Shown: positions 1 to 8,315 of the stretch, piece by piece
Numbering within the stretch: position 1 is the first letter of the stretch
Layout: each line of letters starts with the position of its first letter
NCBI RefSeq assembly: GCF_009827445.1
Contig: NZ_WTYI01000001.1
Coordinates: 496,001-560,000, forward strand
Source: Qipengyuania aquimaris
GTDB taxonomy: Bacteria > Pseudomonadota > Alphaproteobacteria > Sphingomonadales > Sphingomonadaceae
Length of the DNA stretch: 64,000 nt
Reading direction: 5' to 3'
The notes under the pieces: generated by a model
The model's database searches: none
What the model was told of the DNA's origin: nothing
The model's input: the letters and a program-made list of their open reading frames with translations, nothing else
Made by a program: the position numbers and the translations under genes

Positions 1-1310
1 CCCCGGTCGGCTACGTCCTCGAAGGAAGAAGCTATCGGGTGGAGGCGGACCAGCACTTCTTCCTCGGCCCGGACGAACCCTTCGTCGGTAATATCCGCAG
101 CGAAATCAGGCGGATGGAAGCCAATACGCGCAAGTACTGGCAACACTGGGTTCGTGGCCTGCACATCCCGCTGGAATGGCAGGAAGAGACCATTCGTGCG
201 GCCATCACGCTCAAGCTTTGTCAGCACGAGGAAACGGGCGCCATCGTTGCCGCGCTTACGACTTCGATCCCCGAAGCAGCGGGGAGCGAGCGCAACTGGG
301 ACTATCGCTACTGCTGGATCAGGGACAGCTACTACACCGTGCAGGCGCTCAACCGCCTCGGCGCGCTGGATGTGCTGGAGAAGTATCTCGCCTATCTGCG
401 CAATATAATCGACAAGGCGCGCGGAGGGCAGATCCAGCCGCTCTATTCCGTCATGGGCGAAGCCGAACTGCACGAGAGCTTTGCCGAGAACCTCGCGGGC
501 TATCGCGGGATGGGGCCGGTTCGCGTCGGCAATGCCGCGTACAAGCAGGTTCAGTACGATTGTTACGGCCAGATCGTCATGCCTACCGCGCAGGCGTTCT
601 TCGACACCCGACTGCTTCGAATGGCGGACGAGACCGATTTCGCCCATCTCGAGGAAGTGGGCGAGGCTGCCTGGGCCAAGCACGACAAGCCCGATGCGGG
701 TCTTTGGGAATTCCGTACGAGGCAGGAAGTCCATACCTATTCGGCCGTGATGTGCTGGGCGGCGTGCGACCGTCTGGCCAATGTCGCTGCGCGCCTCGGC
801 AAGGGCGACCGGGTGCGGTACTGGAAGGACCGCGCAGAGGCGATCCGCGCCAAGATCGAAGAAAACGCATGGAGCGAGGAGGGCGACCATTACGGCGCCA
901 GCTTCGAAAGCGATTATCTCGACGCGAGCCTGCTCCAGATGGTGGAACTTCGCTATCTCGCGCCCGACGACGAGCGCTTCCTGAAGACCTTTGCTGCGGT
1001 GGAACGCGACTTGCGGCGCGGCGACCATATGCTCCGTTATGCGGCCGAGGACGATTTCGGTGCGCCCGAGACGGCATTCAACGTCTGCACCTTCTGGTTG
1101 ATCGAGGCGCTGCACCTTACGGGCCGAAGCAGCGAGGCGCGCGACCTCTTCTGCGCCATGCTGAGCCACACCACGAAATCCGGCCTAATGAGTGAGGATC
1201 TCGATTACGAGACAGGCGAACTTTGGGGGAACTTCCCTCAGACCTACTCGCTGGTTGGAATAATAAACTCGGTCGGATTGTTATCGAAACCATGGAGTGA
1301 CGTCAGGTGA
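1..1310 (+). CDS. GH15 family glucosidase (glucoamylase/trehalase-like), 5' truncated
   Basis: An open frame runs in from the left edge (first full codon at base 3), so the N-terminus is outside the window; the GTG at 39 is internal. GH15 hallmarks are visible: RNWDYRYCWIRDSYYTVQAL, then HESFAENLAGYRG, TYSAVMCWAACDRLA in the (alpha/alpha)6 barrel, and a C-terminal GELWGNFPQTYSLVGII. GH15 members are cytoplasmic glucoamylases, dextranases or, in several bacteria, trehalases. The stop overlaps the otsA GTG start by four bases (GTGA), so the two are translationally coupled. The pairing with otsA suggests a role in trehalose or alpha-glucan turnover. An otsB phosphatase is not visible and may lie upstream. 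Substrate is not decidable from the sequence; the family call is secure. Confidence 0.9.
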   Translation, partial: PVGYVLEGRSYRVEADQHFFLGPDEPFVGNIRSEIRRMEANTRKYWQHWVRGLHIPLEWQEETIRAAITLKLCQHEETGAIVAALTTSIPEAAGSERNWDYRYCWIRDSYYTVQALNRLGALDVLEKYLAYLRNIIDKARGGQIQPLYSVMGEAELHESFAENLAGYRGMGPVRVGNAAYKQVQYDCYGQIVMPTAQAFFDTRLLRMADETDFAHLEEVGEAAWAKHDKPDAGLWEFRTRQEVHTYSAVMCWAACDRLANVAARLGKGDRVRYWKDRAEAIRAKIEENAWSEEGDHYGASFESDYLDASLLQMVELRYLAPDDERFLKTFAAVERDLRRGDHMLRYAAEDDFGAPETAFNVCTFWLIEALHLTGRSSEARDLFCAMLSHTTKSGLMSEDLDYETGELWGNFPQTYSLVGIINSVGLLSKPWSDVR

Positions 1311-2695
1311 GCCAAGAAGCGCGTCTTGTGGTCGTCTCCAACCGGGTGGCAGTGCCCAAGGCGCGCGGTGCGGCAGGAGCCCAGGGCGGGCTCGCAGGGG
1401 CATTGAATGCCGCGCTCAAGGATCGCAGCGGGGTCTGGTTTGGCTGGTCCGGCGAAGAGGCCGAAGAGCATTCGGGCGAAATTTCAACGCAAACTACCGA
1501 CGGCGTGACGACTGCTACGATCGATCTCTCGAAACGCGACGTCGACGAATATTACAATGGCTATGCCAATTCGACCCTCTGGCCGCTGTTCCACTACCGT
1601 CTCGACCTTGCCGAGTATGAGCGCGAAACCGGCAAGGGCTACGAGCGCGTCAACGAACGCTTCGCGGAAACGCTGCACCCGCTGATCGAGGACGATGACA
1701 TCGTCTGGGTCCACGACTACCACCTCATCCCTTTGGGAGAGAGGCTTCGGTCTCGCGGTGTCAAAAACCGGATCGGCTTCTTCCTGCATATTCCGTGGCC
1801 GCCGACGCGCCTGTTCGTCTCGCTACCCTATCACGAGCGGCTGGTGCGCACGATGCTGCACTATGACCTGCTCGGTTTCCAGACGCAGGAATGGCTGGAC
1901 AGCTTCCTCCACTATTGCCGCACCGAACTGGGCGCCGAGGTCGACGATGCCACCGGCTCGATCACGCTGGACGGTCGCACCACAATTGCGCGCGCCTATC
2001 CAATCGGCATCGACTGGGACCATTTCACCGGCCTGAAAGATACAGGCGATTCTCGCCAGGCGGAACAGCGGCTTCTCAGCTCGACCCGTCGCCGGACCGC
2101 GATGATCGGTGTCGACCGGCTCGATTACTCCAAGGGCCTGCCGGAGCGCCTAGACGGCATCAGCCGCTTTTTCGATCGCTTTCCCGACCGTGTCCGCGAC
2201 CTTGTCTTCATCCAGATTGCGCCGCCCAGCCGGGAGGATGTCGAAAGCTATCAGCAAATTCGCGCCCTGCTTGAACAGAAAGCCGGACAAATCAACGGCG
2301 CACGAAGCGAGGTCGATGTCGTCCCGGTGCGGTATGTGAACCGCGGTTACAGCCACGCGGAGCTCTACGGTTTTTTCCGCGCTGCCAAGATCGGTCTCGT
2401 CACGCCGCTGCGCGACGGAATGAATTTGGTAGCAAAGGAATATCTCGCCGCACAGGATCCCGAAGACCCGGGCGTCCTGATCCTGTCGAGGTTTGCCGGT
2501 GCGGCAGCTCAGATGCAGGATGCGCTGCTCGTCAATCCGCACAGCCCGGACGATCTGTCTCACGCAATTGCGACTGCACTCGATATGCCGCTTGAGGAAC
2601 GACGCAGGCGCTACGAAGCGCTGATTTCCACGGTTCGCGATGACAATGTCCAGGACTGGACCAGCAACTTCCTGCGCGATCTGGATGCGCGCTAG
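1307..2695 (+). CDS. otsA: Trehalose-6-phosphate synthase OtsA
   Basis: 462-residue GT20 retaining glycosyltransferase that makes trehalose 6-phosphate from UDP-glucose (or another NDP-glucose) and glucose 6-phosphate in the cytoplasm, for osmotic and desiccation protection. The N-terminal VVSNRVAVP with downstream GGLAGAL loop, VWVHDYHLIPLGERLR, GVDRLDYSKGLPERL and the C-terminal TPLRDGMNLVAKEYLAAQ are classic OtsA motifs. Length is normal for bacterial OtsA (about 455-475). The GTG start lies inside the stop of the GH15 gene. The last codons converge on a minus-strand response regulator only a few bases away, and no strong intrinsic terminator is visible between them. Confidence 0.95.
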   Translation: MSQEARLVVVSNRVAVPKARGAAGAQGGLAGALNAALKDRSGVWFGWSGEEAEEHSGEISTQTTDGVTTATIDLSKRDVDEYYNGYANSTLWPLFHYRLDLAEYERETGKGYERVNERFAETLHPLIEDDDIVWVHDYHLIPLGERLRSRGVKNRIGFFLHIPWPPTRLFVSLPYHERLVRTMLHYDLLGFQTQEWLDSFLHYCRTELGAEVDDATGSITLDGRTTIARAYPIGIDWDHFTGLKDTGDSRQAEQRLLSSTRRRTAMIGVDRLDYSKGLPERLDGISRFFDRFPDRVRDLVFIQIAPPSREDVESYQQIRALLEQKAGQINGARSEVDVVPVRYVNRGYSHAELYGFFRAAKIGLVTPLRDGMNLVAKEYLAAQDPEDPGVLILSRFAGAAAQMQDALLVNPHSPDDLSHAIATALDMPLEERRRRYEALISTVRDDNVQDWTSNFLRDLDAR

Positions 2696-2702
2696 GCGAG
2701 AT

Positions 2703-3161
2703 CTAGAGCATCACCCGCTTTTCGGGCGAATCGCGCCATCGGCCGGCCTTTTGCTCCAGATGTTCCATTAAACTGCGATGCTGCGGTCGCTCGGCGCGCG
2801 CTTTCAGGACAAGATTGACCTCGTGCAACAGCATCTTGGCGTTGAACGGTTTGCGGATGAAGGCTTGGGCGCCGTTGTAATAGGCGTGACTTTCATCATC
2901 CGCACCTGATAATCCGGTGAACATGATAACGGGCAGGTCGTAATTTTCTGCAGAACTGCGCAGCGACCGAAGCACTTGTGCCCCTGTCATCCCCGGCATG
3001 TCATGATCCAGCAGCAGAAGATCAGGCCTGCGCCAACGCAACAGGTCGAGGGCTTTTTCGCCATCTGGCACCCAGCCGCATACGTGACCTGCTTCGAACA
3101 GGATTTTGCTGGCCATGTCCGCGATGATTTCGTCATCGTCTGCAATGATAATCTTTGCCAT
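2703..3161 (-). CDS. Stand-alone CheY-like response regulator
   Basis: 152 residues made of one receiver domain: acidic pocket D8-D10, phospho-acceptor D52 in LLLLDHDMPG, T82 in IMFTG and the invariant lysine K104 in RKPF. No DNA-binding or enzymatic output domain follows; a basic tail of about 30 residues ends the protein. It probably works by protein-protein contact in a phosphorelay, as for CheY or DivK-type proteins. No histidine kinase is adjacent, so partner and output are unknown. It is transcribed convergently with otsA and divergently from the phosphatase gene. Confidence 0.9.
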   Translation of the reverse strand: MAKIIIADDDEIIADMASKILFEAGHVCGWVPDGEKALDLLRWRRPDLLLLDHDMPGMTGAQVLRSLRSSAENYDLPVIMFTGLSGADDESHAYYNGAQAFIRKPFNAKMLLHEVNLVLKARAERPQHRSLMEHLEQKAGRWRDSPEKRVML

Positions 3162-3296
3162 TCCCGCTGCCCTTCAGTCGCTGCTCGTTCGTTCGGAGCG
3201 ATAAGGCTGCAATACAAACCCGCGGTGGGCGCGCCTATACGCGTTCGCCCTTAGGGCACATTGCGGGATCAGTGCGTGCCTGCCACACCGCGACCC

Positions 3297-4076
3297 ATGA
3301 TTCGCGAACCTTTCATCGAAACCGACGGCATCCACAATTTCCGCGATTACGGAGGGTGGGAGACCGCCAACGGGGCGCGGGTGAAGACTGGGCTGCTGTG
3401 GCGTTCGGGCCAGCATGTCGATGCCAGCGACGATGACCTAAAAGCGATCGGCAGCTTGCACATCCGCACCGTGATCGACTTACGCGGTCAAAGCGAGCGG
3501 GAACGCAATCCCTGCCGCCGGATCGAGGGCTTCGATGGCGAGGTCGTGTTCTACGACGGCGAAACCAGTTCCAGCCCGCCGCACATGGATGTCGACGCGG
3601 AAACCACGACAGCCGAGTTTGCGCGCAAGCGAATGATCACCGTCTACACACGAATGCCGCGCAATCCGGCCATGACCGAGATGTTCGGTCGCTATCTGAA
3701 AATTCTCGCAGACCGGGAAGGGGCCAGCCTCGTCCATTGCTTTGCCGGCAAGGATCGTACCGGTATCGCGGCCATGCTCTTGCTGCATATTCTTGGCGTC
3801 GACCGCGATCGGCAGATGGCGGAATTCCTGCGGACCAACGATGCGCCAAGCATGGATGTGCTGGCCGCGCAGTCGGTGCCGGGGATTGAGGCGCGGCTGG
3901 GGCGCAAGCTCGACGATGATGCGGTCAAGGCACTGCTCGGCGTTCAGGAAGACTACCTCGCGACATTCTGGAAAGAGGTTGAGGCAGACCACGGATCGCT
4001 CGATCGATACATCGAAGACGCCTTAGGTGTGGATGAACCCCTGCGCGAGCGCCTGCGCAGCGCCTATCTGGCGTGA
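3297..4076 (+). CDS. Tyrosine-protein phosphatase family protein (Y_phosphatase3 type)
   Basis: 259 residues from ATG 3297. A longer frame opens at TTG 3261, but family proteins start close to the conserved GIHNFRDYGG. The active-site P-loop is HCFAGKDRTG with catalytic Cys148 and Arg154, the form found in bacterial PtpB/Y_phosphatase3 proteins that hydrolyse phosphotyrosine and sometimes phosphoinositides. The N-terminal NFRDYGG and the TVIDLRGQSER strand match this family. No signal peptide is visible, so it is probably cytoplasmic. It is divergent from the response regulator and followed by trxB after 64 bases. Physiological substrate unknown. Confidence 0.85.
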   Translation: MIREPFIETDGIHNFRDYGGWETANGARVKTGLLWRSGQHVDASDDDLKAIGSLHIRTVIDLRGQSERERNPCRRIEGFDGEVVFYDGETSSSPPHMDVDAETTTAEFARKRMITVYTRMPRNPAMTEMFGRYLKILADREGASLVHCFAGKDRTGIAAMLLLHILGVDRDRQMAEFLRTNDAPSMDVLAAQSVPGIEARLGRKLDDDAVKALLGVQEDYLATFWKEVEADHGSLDRYIEDALGVDEPLRERLRSAYLA

Positions 4077-4140
4077 CTCTCGCCCGACCAATCCCCATAT
4101 ATCGCCTTCGCTTCAATTCAGACGATCCAGAGACAGTTTC

Positions 4141-5106
4141 ATGGCTACCCATCGCACCAAAATGCTCATCATCGGTTCCGGCCCGGCCGGTTATTCCGCC
4201 GCCATTTACGGCGCGCGTGCGATGATGGAGCCGATCGTGGTGCAGGGCCTCCAGCCCGGCGGCCAGCTGACGATCACGACCGATGTCGAGAATTATCCCG
4301 GCTTTCGCGACGTGGTGCAGGGCCCCTGGCTGATGGAGGAAATGAAGGCGCAGGCCGAACATGTCGGCACGCGCATGATGTGGGATACGATCGTCGAGGT
4401 CGATCTCGAAAACGGTTCCCCCTTCCGCGCCGTGGGCGACAGCGGCGATGAATATATCGGCGACGTCCTGGTGATCGCCACCGGGGCACAGGCCAAATGG
4501 CTCGGCGTTCCGGGTGAACAGGAACTGGGCGGCAAGGGCGTATCGGCCTGCGCCACCTGCGACGGGTTCTTCTATCGCGGCAAGAAAGTCGCCGTCATCG
4601 GTGGCGGCAATACCGCTGTCGAAGAAGCTCTGTACCTTACAAACCATTCGGACGACGTCACCCTGATCCACCGCCGCGATGAACTGCGTGCGGAGAAGAT
4701 CCTGCAGGACCGCCTGCTGAACCACCCCAAGATCTCGGTCCTGTGGAACAAGACGGTCGAAAGCTTCGAGGCGGGTGACAATGGCGCGCTCTCGCACTTG
4801 CGGCTACGCGATACGCAGACCGGCGAGGATAGCGATTTTGCCTGCGATGGCGCTTTCGTCGCGATCGGCCATGCGCCCTCGACCGAACTGTTCAAGGGCA
4901 AGCTGCCGATGGACGACAGCGGCTATTTGCTGGTGGAAGCGGGAACACCGAAGACGTCGATACCCGGCGTGTTCGCAGCGGGCGACGTGATGGACCATAC
5001 CTATCGCCAGGCCGTAACCGCAGCCGGCACCGGCTGCATGGCCGCGCTCGACGCCGAGCGCTTCCTCGCGACTCTCGAAGTGGCGGAACGCGAAGCGGCG
5101 GAGTAA
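4141..5106 (+). CDS. trxB: Thioredoxin-disulfide reductase
   Basis: 321 residues. An N-terminal FAD-binding GSGPAGYSAAIYGARA, the redox-active CATC pair (C137/C140) within GVSACATCDGFFYRG, an NADPH-binding GGGNTAVEEALYL and the C-terminal FAAGDVMDHTYRQAVTAAG together define low-molecular-weight TrxB. It passes electrons from NADPH through FAD to thioredoxin in the cytoplasm. The ATG at 4141 gives the standard N-terminus; an upstream open frame from 4027 overlaps the phosphatase gene and is not supported. A TATATC-like -10 is seen near 4101. Confidence 0.96.
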   Translation: MATHRTKMLIIGSGPAGYSAAIYGARAMMEPIVVQGLQPGGQLTITTDVENYPGFRDVVQGPWLMEEMKAQAEHVGTRMMWDTIVEVDLENGSPFRAVGDSGDEYIGDVLVIATGAQAKWLGVPGEQELGGKGVSACATCDGFFYRGKKVAVIGGGNTAVEEALYLTNHSDDVTLIHRRDELRAEKILQDRLLNHPKISVLWNKTVESFEAGDNGALSHLRLRDTQTGEDSDFACDGAFVAIGHAPSTELFKGKLPMDDSGYLLVEAGTPKTSIPGVFAAGDVMDHTYRQAVTAAGTGCMAALDAERFLATLEVAEREAAE

Positions 5107-5128
5107 GATTACCCCGCCGCATTCGCCC

Positions 5129-5578
5129 TTACAGGTGAATGTCGAAGGTGACGATCGCCGCGTGGAAGATCATCGCCATCAGCACGATGCTCGATAGGGC
5201 AAACAGCACGAAACGCACGAGCACGCGGTTGCTGGTTGACTGGACCAGCGAGTGCATGACCCTGAGGCCAACGTAAATCCACGCCAGTAATGCGTTCATG
5301 CCGTCGCCGTAGCCGGTTATCGCCAGCACCAGCGCGATGGCGTAGAACACGGTCGGGGCTTCGTGCAGGTGGTTGTAATTGTCGGCCTTCCAGCTGACTT
5401 TTTCCGGCAGTTCGGCCCGCAGGCTTGCACCCGTCGTACCGACGAGGTTAGCGGCATCGATCTTCGGATTTCGGCTCATGGCTGGAATGCGGGTACCGTA
5501 CATCCAGCACCACATGATCATGGTCCAGATCGCCAGCGCCACGACGGGCTGGAGGATGGGCGAGTGTGCGATATCCAT
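5129..5578 (-). CDS. MAPEG family membrane protein (copy 1)
   Basis: 149 residues from ATG 5578, preceded by an AAGGAGAGG ribosome site; an open extension to 5740 reads through the neighbouring gene and is rejected. Four hydrophobic segments and the signature stretch LPEKVSWKADNYNHLHEAPT place it in the MAPEG group (membrane-associated proteins in eicosanoid and glutathione metabolism), whose bacterial members are often glutathione transferase-like or of unknown function. The gene lies 11 bases downstream of a closely related copy, so the two form an operon and look like a tandem duplication. Confidence 0.85.
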   Translation of the reverse strand: MDIAHSPILQPVVALAIWTMIMWCWMYGTRIPAMSRNPKIDAANLVGTTGASLRAELPEKVSWKADNYNHLHEAPTVFYAIALVLAITGYGDGMNALLAWIYVGLRVMHSLVQSTSNRVLVRFVLFALSSIVLMAMIFHAAIVTFDIHL

Positions 5579-5589
5579 CTGACCTCTCC

Positions 5590-6024
5590 TTAAACGGCGA
5601 ACATGGTGAGGGTGACGGCACGGACTGCCAGGTAGGCAAGCGCAATTGTCGCCAGCACGAACAGCGGGAAGCGCACCGAGACGGTGTTTACCGTCGCCTG
5701 CCAGACCGAGTGAACGATGCGAAGGCCGACATAGAACCAAGCCGCCAGCGCATCGACGCCGGTGCCGCCAAGCAGGGCGATGATCACGACAGCCGGATAG
5801 AAGATGGTCGGCTGCTCCATCAGGTGCGCATAGTTATGGGATTTCCACTGCACCTTGTCGGGCAACACGCCTTCGAGGTCCTGTCCCCGACCGCCTGGCT
5901 TGGCATTGCCGAGGTCCATTCCGCTCTTCTTCATCGCCGGAAAGCGGGTGAAGGCCATCCACAGCAACATGATGAGCGACCACGCGATCAGCACCGCTGC
6001 CGGTGCCAGCATTTGAGCCTGCAT
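5590..6024 (-). CDS. MAPEG family membrane protein (copy 2)
   Basis: 144 residues from ATG 6024 with GGGAGGGAG upstream; ten extra codons to 6054 are open but less likely. It has the same four-helix architecture as copy 1 and shares the block LPDKVQWKSHNYAHLMEQPT followed by IFY. It is first in a two-gene minus-strand operon. Function is not assigned: MAPEG proteins act on lipophilic electrophiles with glutathione, but substrate residues cannot be judged here. The window also encodes glutathione reductase and thioredoxin reductase, though at a distance. Confidence 0.85.
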   Translation of the reverse strand: MQAQMLAPAAVLIAWSLIMLLWMAFTRFPAMKKSGMDLGNAKPGGRGQDLEGVLPDKVQWKSHNYAHLMEQPTIFYPAVVIIALLGGTGVDALAAWFYVGLRIVHSVWQATVNTVSVRFPLFVLATIALAYLAVRAVTLTMFAV

Positions 6025-6078
6025 TGAAAGAACTCCCTCCCTTTGTGCCCGCATGGGTGATGCGGGCCGCGCCGATTG

Positions 6079-7056
6079 TCAAACCCCGCGTAGCGTTTCA
6101 GCAAAGCTGTCAGCATCTGTGTTGCCGCCGGTGATCATGATGACAGTGCCCTCGTCCAGCATTACCTTCCCGGCAAGCGCCGCCGCGAGCGCTGCGGCGC
6201 CACCGGGTTCCACGACGAGGTTGAGCTTCGAAAAGGCAAAGCGCTGCGCCTCGCGCACCTCTTCGTCGGTAACAGTTACTCCGGGCTCGGCGCGCCCGTG
6301 AAGCACGTCTAGGTTGATTGGCTTCGTCGCATCGGGCTGCAAGGCGTCGCAAATGGTGGAAGGCGGATCATCGGCTACTTGCACGATTTCGCCTGCCTCC
6401 AGCGCTTGTCCGACCATGTCCCACCCGTGCGGCTCGACTACGTGGATCGCGCTTTCAGGGCAGGCGAGTGCGAGGCCGGCTGCCAGTCCGCCACCGCCAC
6501 AGCACACGATCAGACGTGACGGGGCCCGGCCCAGCTGCTGCTCGATCTCTATACCTGCGCTTCCCTGTCCCTCGATCACCCAGGGATCGCCGAAAGCGTG
6601 GACCAGCGTCCCGCCGCGTTCTGCAATCAGTTTGGCTGCGACCTCGTCGCGGTCTTCGCCTGGACGTTGGTAGAGCACGATTTCTGCACCAAGGGCGCGG
6701 GTGGCTTCAAGCTTCACCCGCGGCGCGTTGCGCGGCATGACGATGGCAGCCTTGATCCCGAGCTTGCGAGCTGCCCAGGCGACACCTTGCGCGTGATTGC
6801 CCGAAGAAACCGCGATAACACCACGCGCCCTTTCTTCCTCGGTCAGGTTCGAAAGCCGCCACCAGCCGCCGCGGATCTTGAAGGCGCCGACAGGCTGGAG
6901 GCTCTCGGCCTTCACATGCACTTTTACCCCGCCAACTTCGACAGGAAGCAGCGGGCTCGGCGGCAGGATTTCGGCGATCGATGCGGCGGCATCGATGACG
7001 CCCTGTCTCGTCGGTTTGCGCATATCGTCTCGGATCATTTGGCTGCGATAGCGCAT
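6079..7056 (-). CDS. Threonine dehydratase-like PLP enzyme (fold type II)
   Basis: 325 residues, lacking the C-terminal ACT regulatory domain of biosynthetic IlvA, so it resembles catabolic threonine/serine dehydratase or serine racemase. The PLP lysine is K60 in PVGAFKIRGG, the substrate loop is SSGNHAQGVA and the phosphate-binding glycine loop is CCGGGGLAAGLA. Expected reaction: threonine or serine to 2-oxoacid plus ammonia. Three in-frame ATGs (7056, 7038, 7023) are possible and none has a strong ribosome site; the first is given. It is divergent from the carboxyspermidine dehydrogenase gene 47 bases away. Confidence 0.85.
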   Translation of the reverse strand: MRYRSQMIRDDMRKPTRQGVIDAAASIAEILPPSPLLPVEVGGVKVHVKAESLQPVGAFKIRGGWWRLSNLTEEERARGVIAVSSGNHAQGVAWAARKLGIKAAIVMPRNAPRVKLEATRALGAEIVLYQRPGEDRDEVAAKLIAERGGTLVHAFGDPWVIEGQGSAGIEIEQQLGRAPSRLIVCCGGGGLAAGLALACPESAIHVVEPHGWDMVGQALEAGEIVQVADDPPSTICDALQPDATKPINLDVLHGRAEPGVTVTDEEVREAQRFAFSKLNLVVEPGGAAALAAALAGKVMLDEGTVIMITGGNTDADSFAETLRGV

Positions 7057-7103
7057 TTCGCTAGGGGGCAGGCAAGAATCGAATTCAGCTAAGAGGTTTT
7101 CTC

Positions 7104-8315
7104 ATGTCGACAGTTCTGGTCATCGGCGCAGGCGGCGTCAGCAGCGTGTGCGTCCACAAGATGGCGATGAACAAGGATATCTTCACCGATATCCATCTCG
7201 CCAGCCGCACCAAGAGCAAGTGCGACACCATCGCCGCCAGTGTGAAAGAGCGCACCGGCGTCGACATCAGCACTTACGAAATCGACGCGGAAGAAGTCCC
7301 GGCGATGGTCCGCCTGATCAAGCAGGTGCAGCCGAGCCTGGTCGTAAATCTCGCGCTTCCGTACCAGGATCTGCCGATCATGGACGCCTGCCTCGAAGCT
7401 GGCGTCGATTACCTCGACACCGCCAATTACGAGCCCAAGGACGAGGCAAAGTTCGAATACCACTGGCAGTGGGCCTATCACGACCGCTTTAAAGATGCGG
7501 GGATCATGGCGCTGCTGGGATCGGGCTTCGATCCGGGCGTGACCAGCGTCTTCACCATGTGGCTCAAGAAGCACAAGCTGAAGACGATCCGCCAGCTCGA
7601 CATCCTAGACTGCAACGGCGGTGACCACGGTCAGGCCTTTGCGACCAATTTCAATCCTGAAATCAACATCCGCGAAGTGACTGCGCCTGCGCGCCATTGG
7701 GAAAATGGCGAATTCGTCGAGACCCCGGCAATGGGCAAGAAGGTCGAGTTCGACTTCGAGGGCGTAGGCCCGAAAAACATGTACATGATGTACCACGAGG
7801 AGCTGGAAAGCCTCGCCAAGTTCAATCCTGAACTTGAGCGTGCGCGCTTCTGGATGACCTTTGGCGATGAGTACATCAAGCATCTCACCGTGCTGCAGAA
7901 CGTCGGCATGACGCGGATCGATCCAGTCCGTTACCAGGGCAAGGACATCATCCCGCTGCAGTTCCTCGCAGCCGTCCTGCCCAAGCCCGAAACGCTGGGC
8001 GAAACGACCAAGGGCAACACCAATATCGGCGTCATCGCGACCGGCGAGGCGCTCGACGGTTCGGGCGAAAAGACGTTCTACATCAACAACATATGCAGCC
8101 ACGAAGCGGCTTACGAGGAAACCGGCAACCAGGCAGTCTCTTATACCACCGGCGTACCCGCGATGATCGGGTCGGCCATGATGGTCACCGGCAAGTGGGA
8201 AGGCGACGGCGTCTTCAACATGGAAGAGATGGACCCCGATCCGTTCATGGAAATGCTCAATGAACATGGCCTGCCCTGGCAGGTGAAGGAACTGGACGGC
8301 CCGGTCGAATTCTGA
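7104..8315 (+). CDS. Carboxy(nor)spermidine dehydrogenase, saccharopine dehydrogenase family
   Basis: 403 residues. It opens with a Rossmann VLVIGAGGVSSVCVHKMA, continues with NLALPYQDLPIMDACLEAG and GVDYLDTANYEP, and has the GSGFDPGVTSVF loop typical of the Lys1-like carboxynorspermidine synthase family. These NADPH enzymes reductively condense aspartate semialdehyde with a diamine (putrescine gives carboxyspermidine, diaminopropane gives carboxynorspermidine). An AAGAGG ribosome site precedes the ATG. The matching decarboxylase (nspC, 12258) and a diamine-forming decarboxylase (16321) lie on the same strand further down, supporting the polyamine role. Confidence 0.9.
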   Translation: MSTVLVIGAGGVSSVCVHKMAMNKDIFTDIHLASRTKSKCDTIAASVKERTGVDISTYEIDAEEVPAMVRLIKQVQPSLVVNLALPYQDLPIMDACLEAGVDYLDTANYEPKDEAKFEYHWQWAYHDRFKDAGIMALLGSGFDPGVTSVFTMWLKKHKLKTIRQLDILDCNGGDHGQAFATNFNPEINIREVTAPARHWENGEFVETPAMGKKVEFDFEGVGPKNMYMMYHEELESLAKFNPELERARFWMTFGDEYIKHLTVLQNVGMTRIDPVRYQGKDIIPLQFLAAVLPKPETLGETTKGNTNIGVIATGEALDGSGEKTFYINNICSHEAAYEETGNQAVSYTTGVPAMIGSAMMVTGKWEGDGVFNMEEMDPDPFMEMLNEHGLPWQVKELDGPVEF

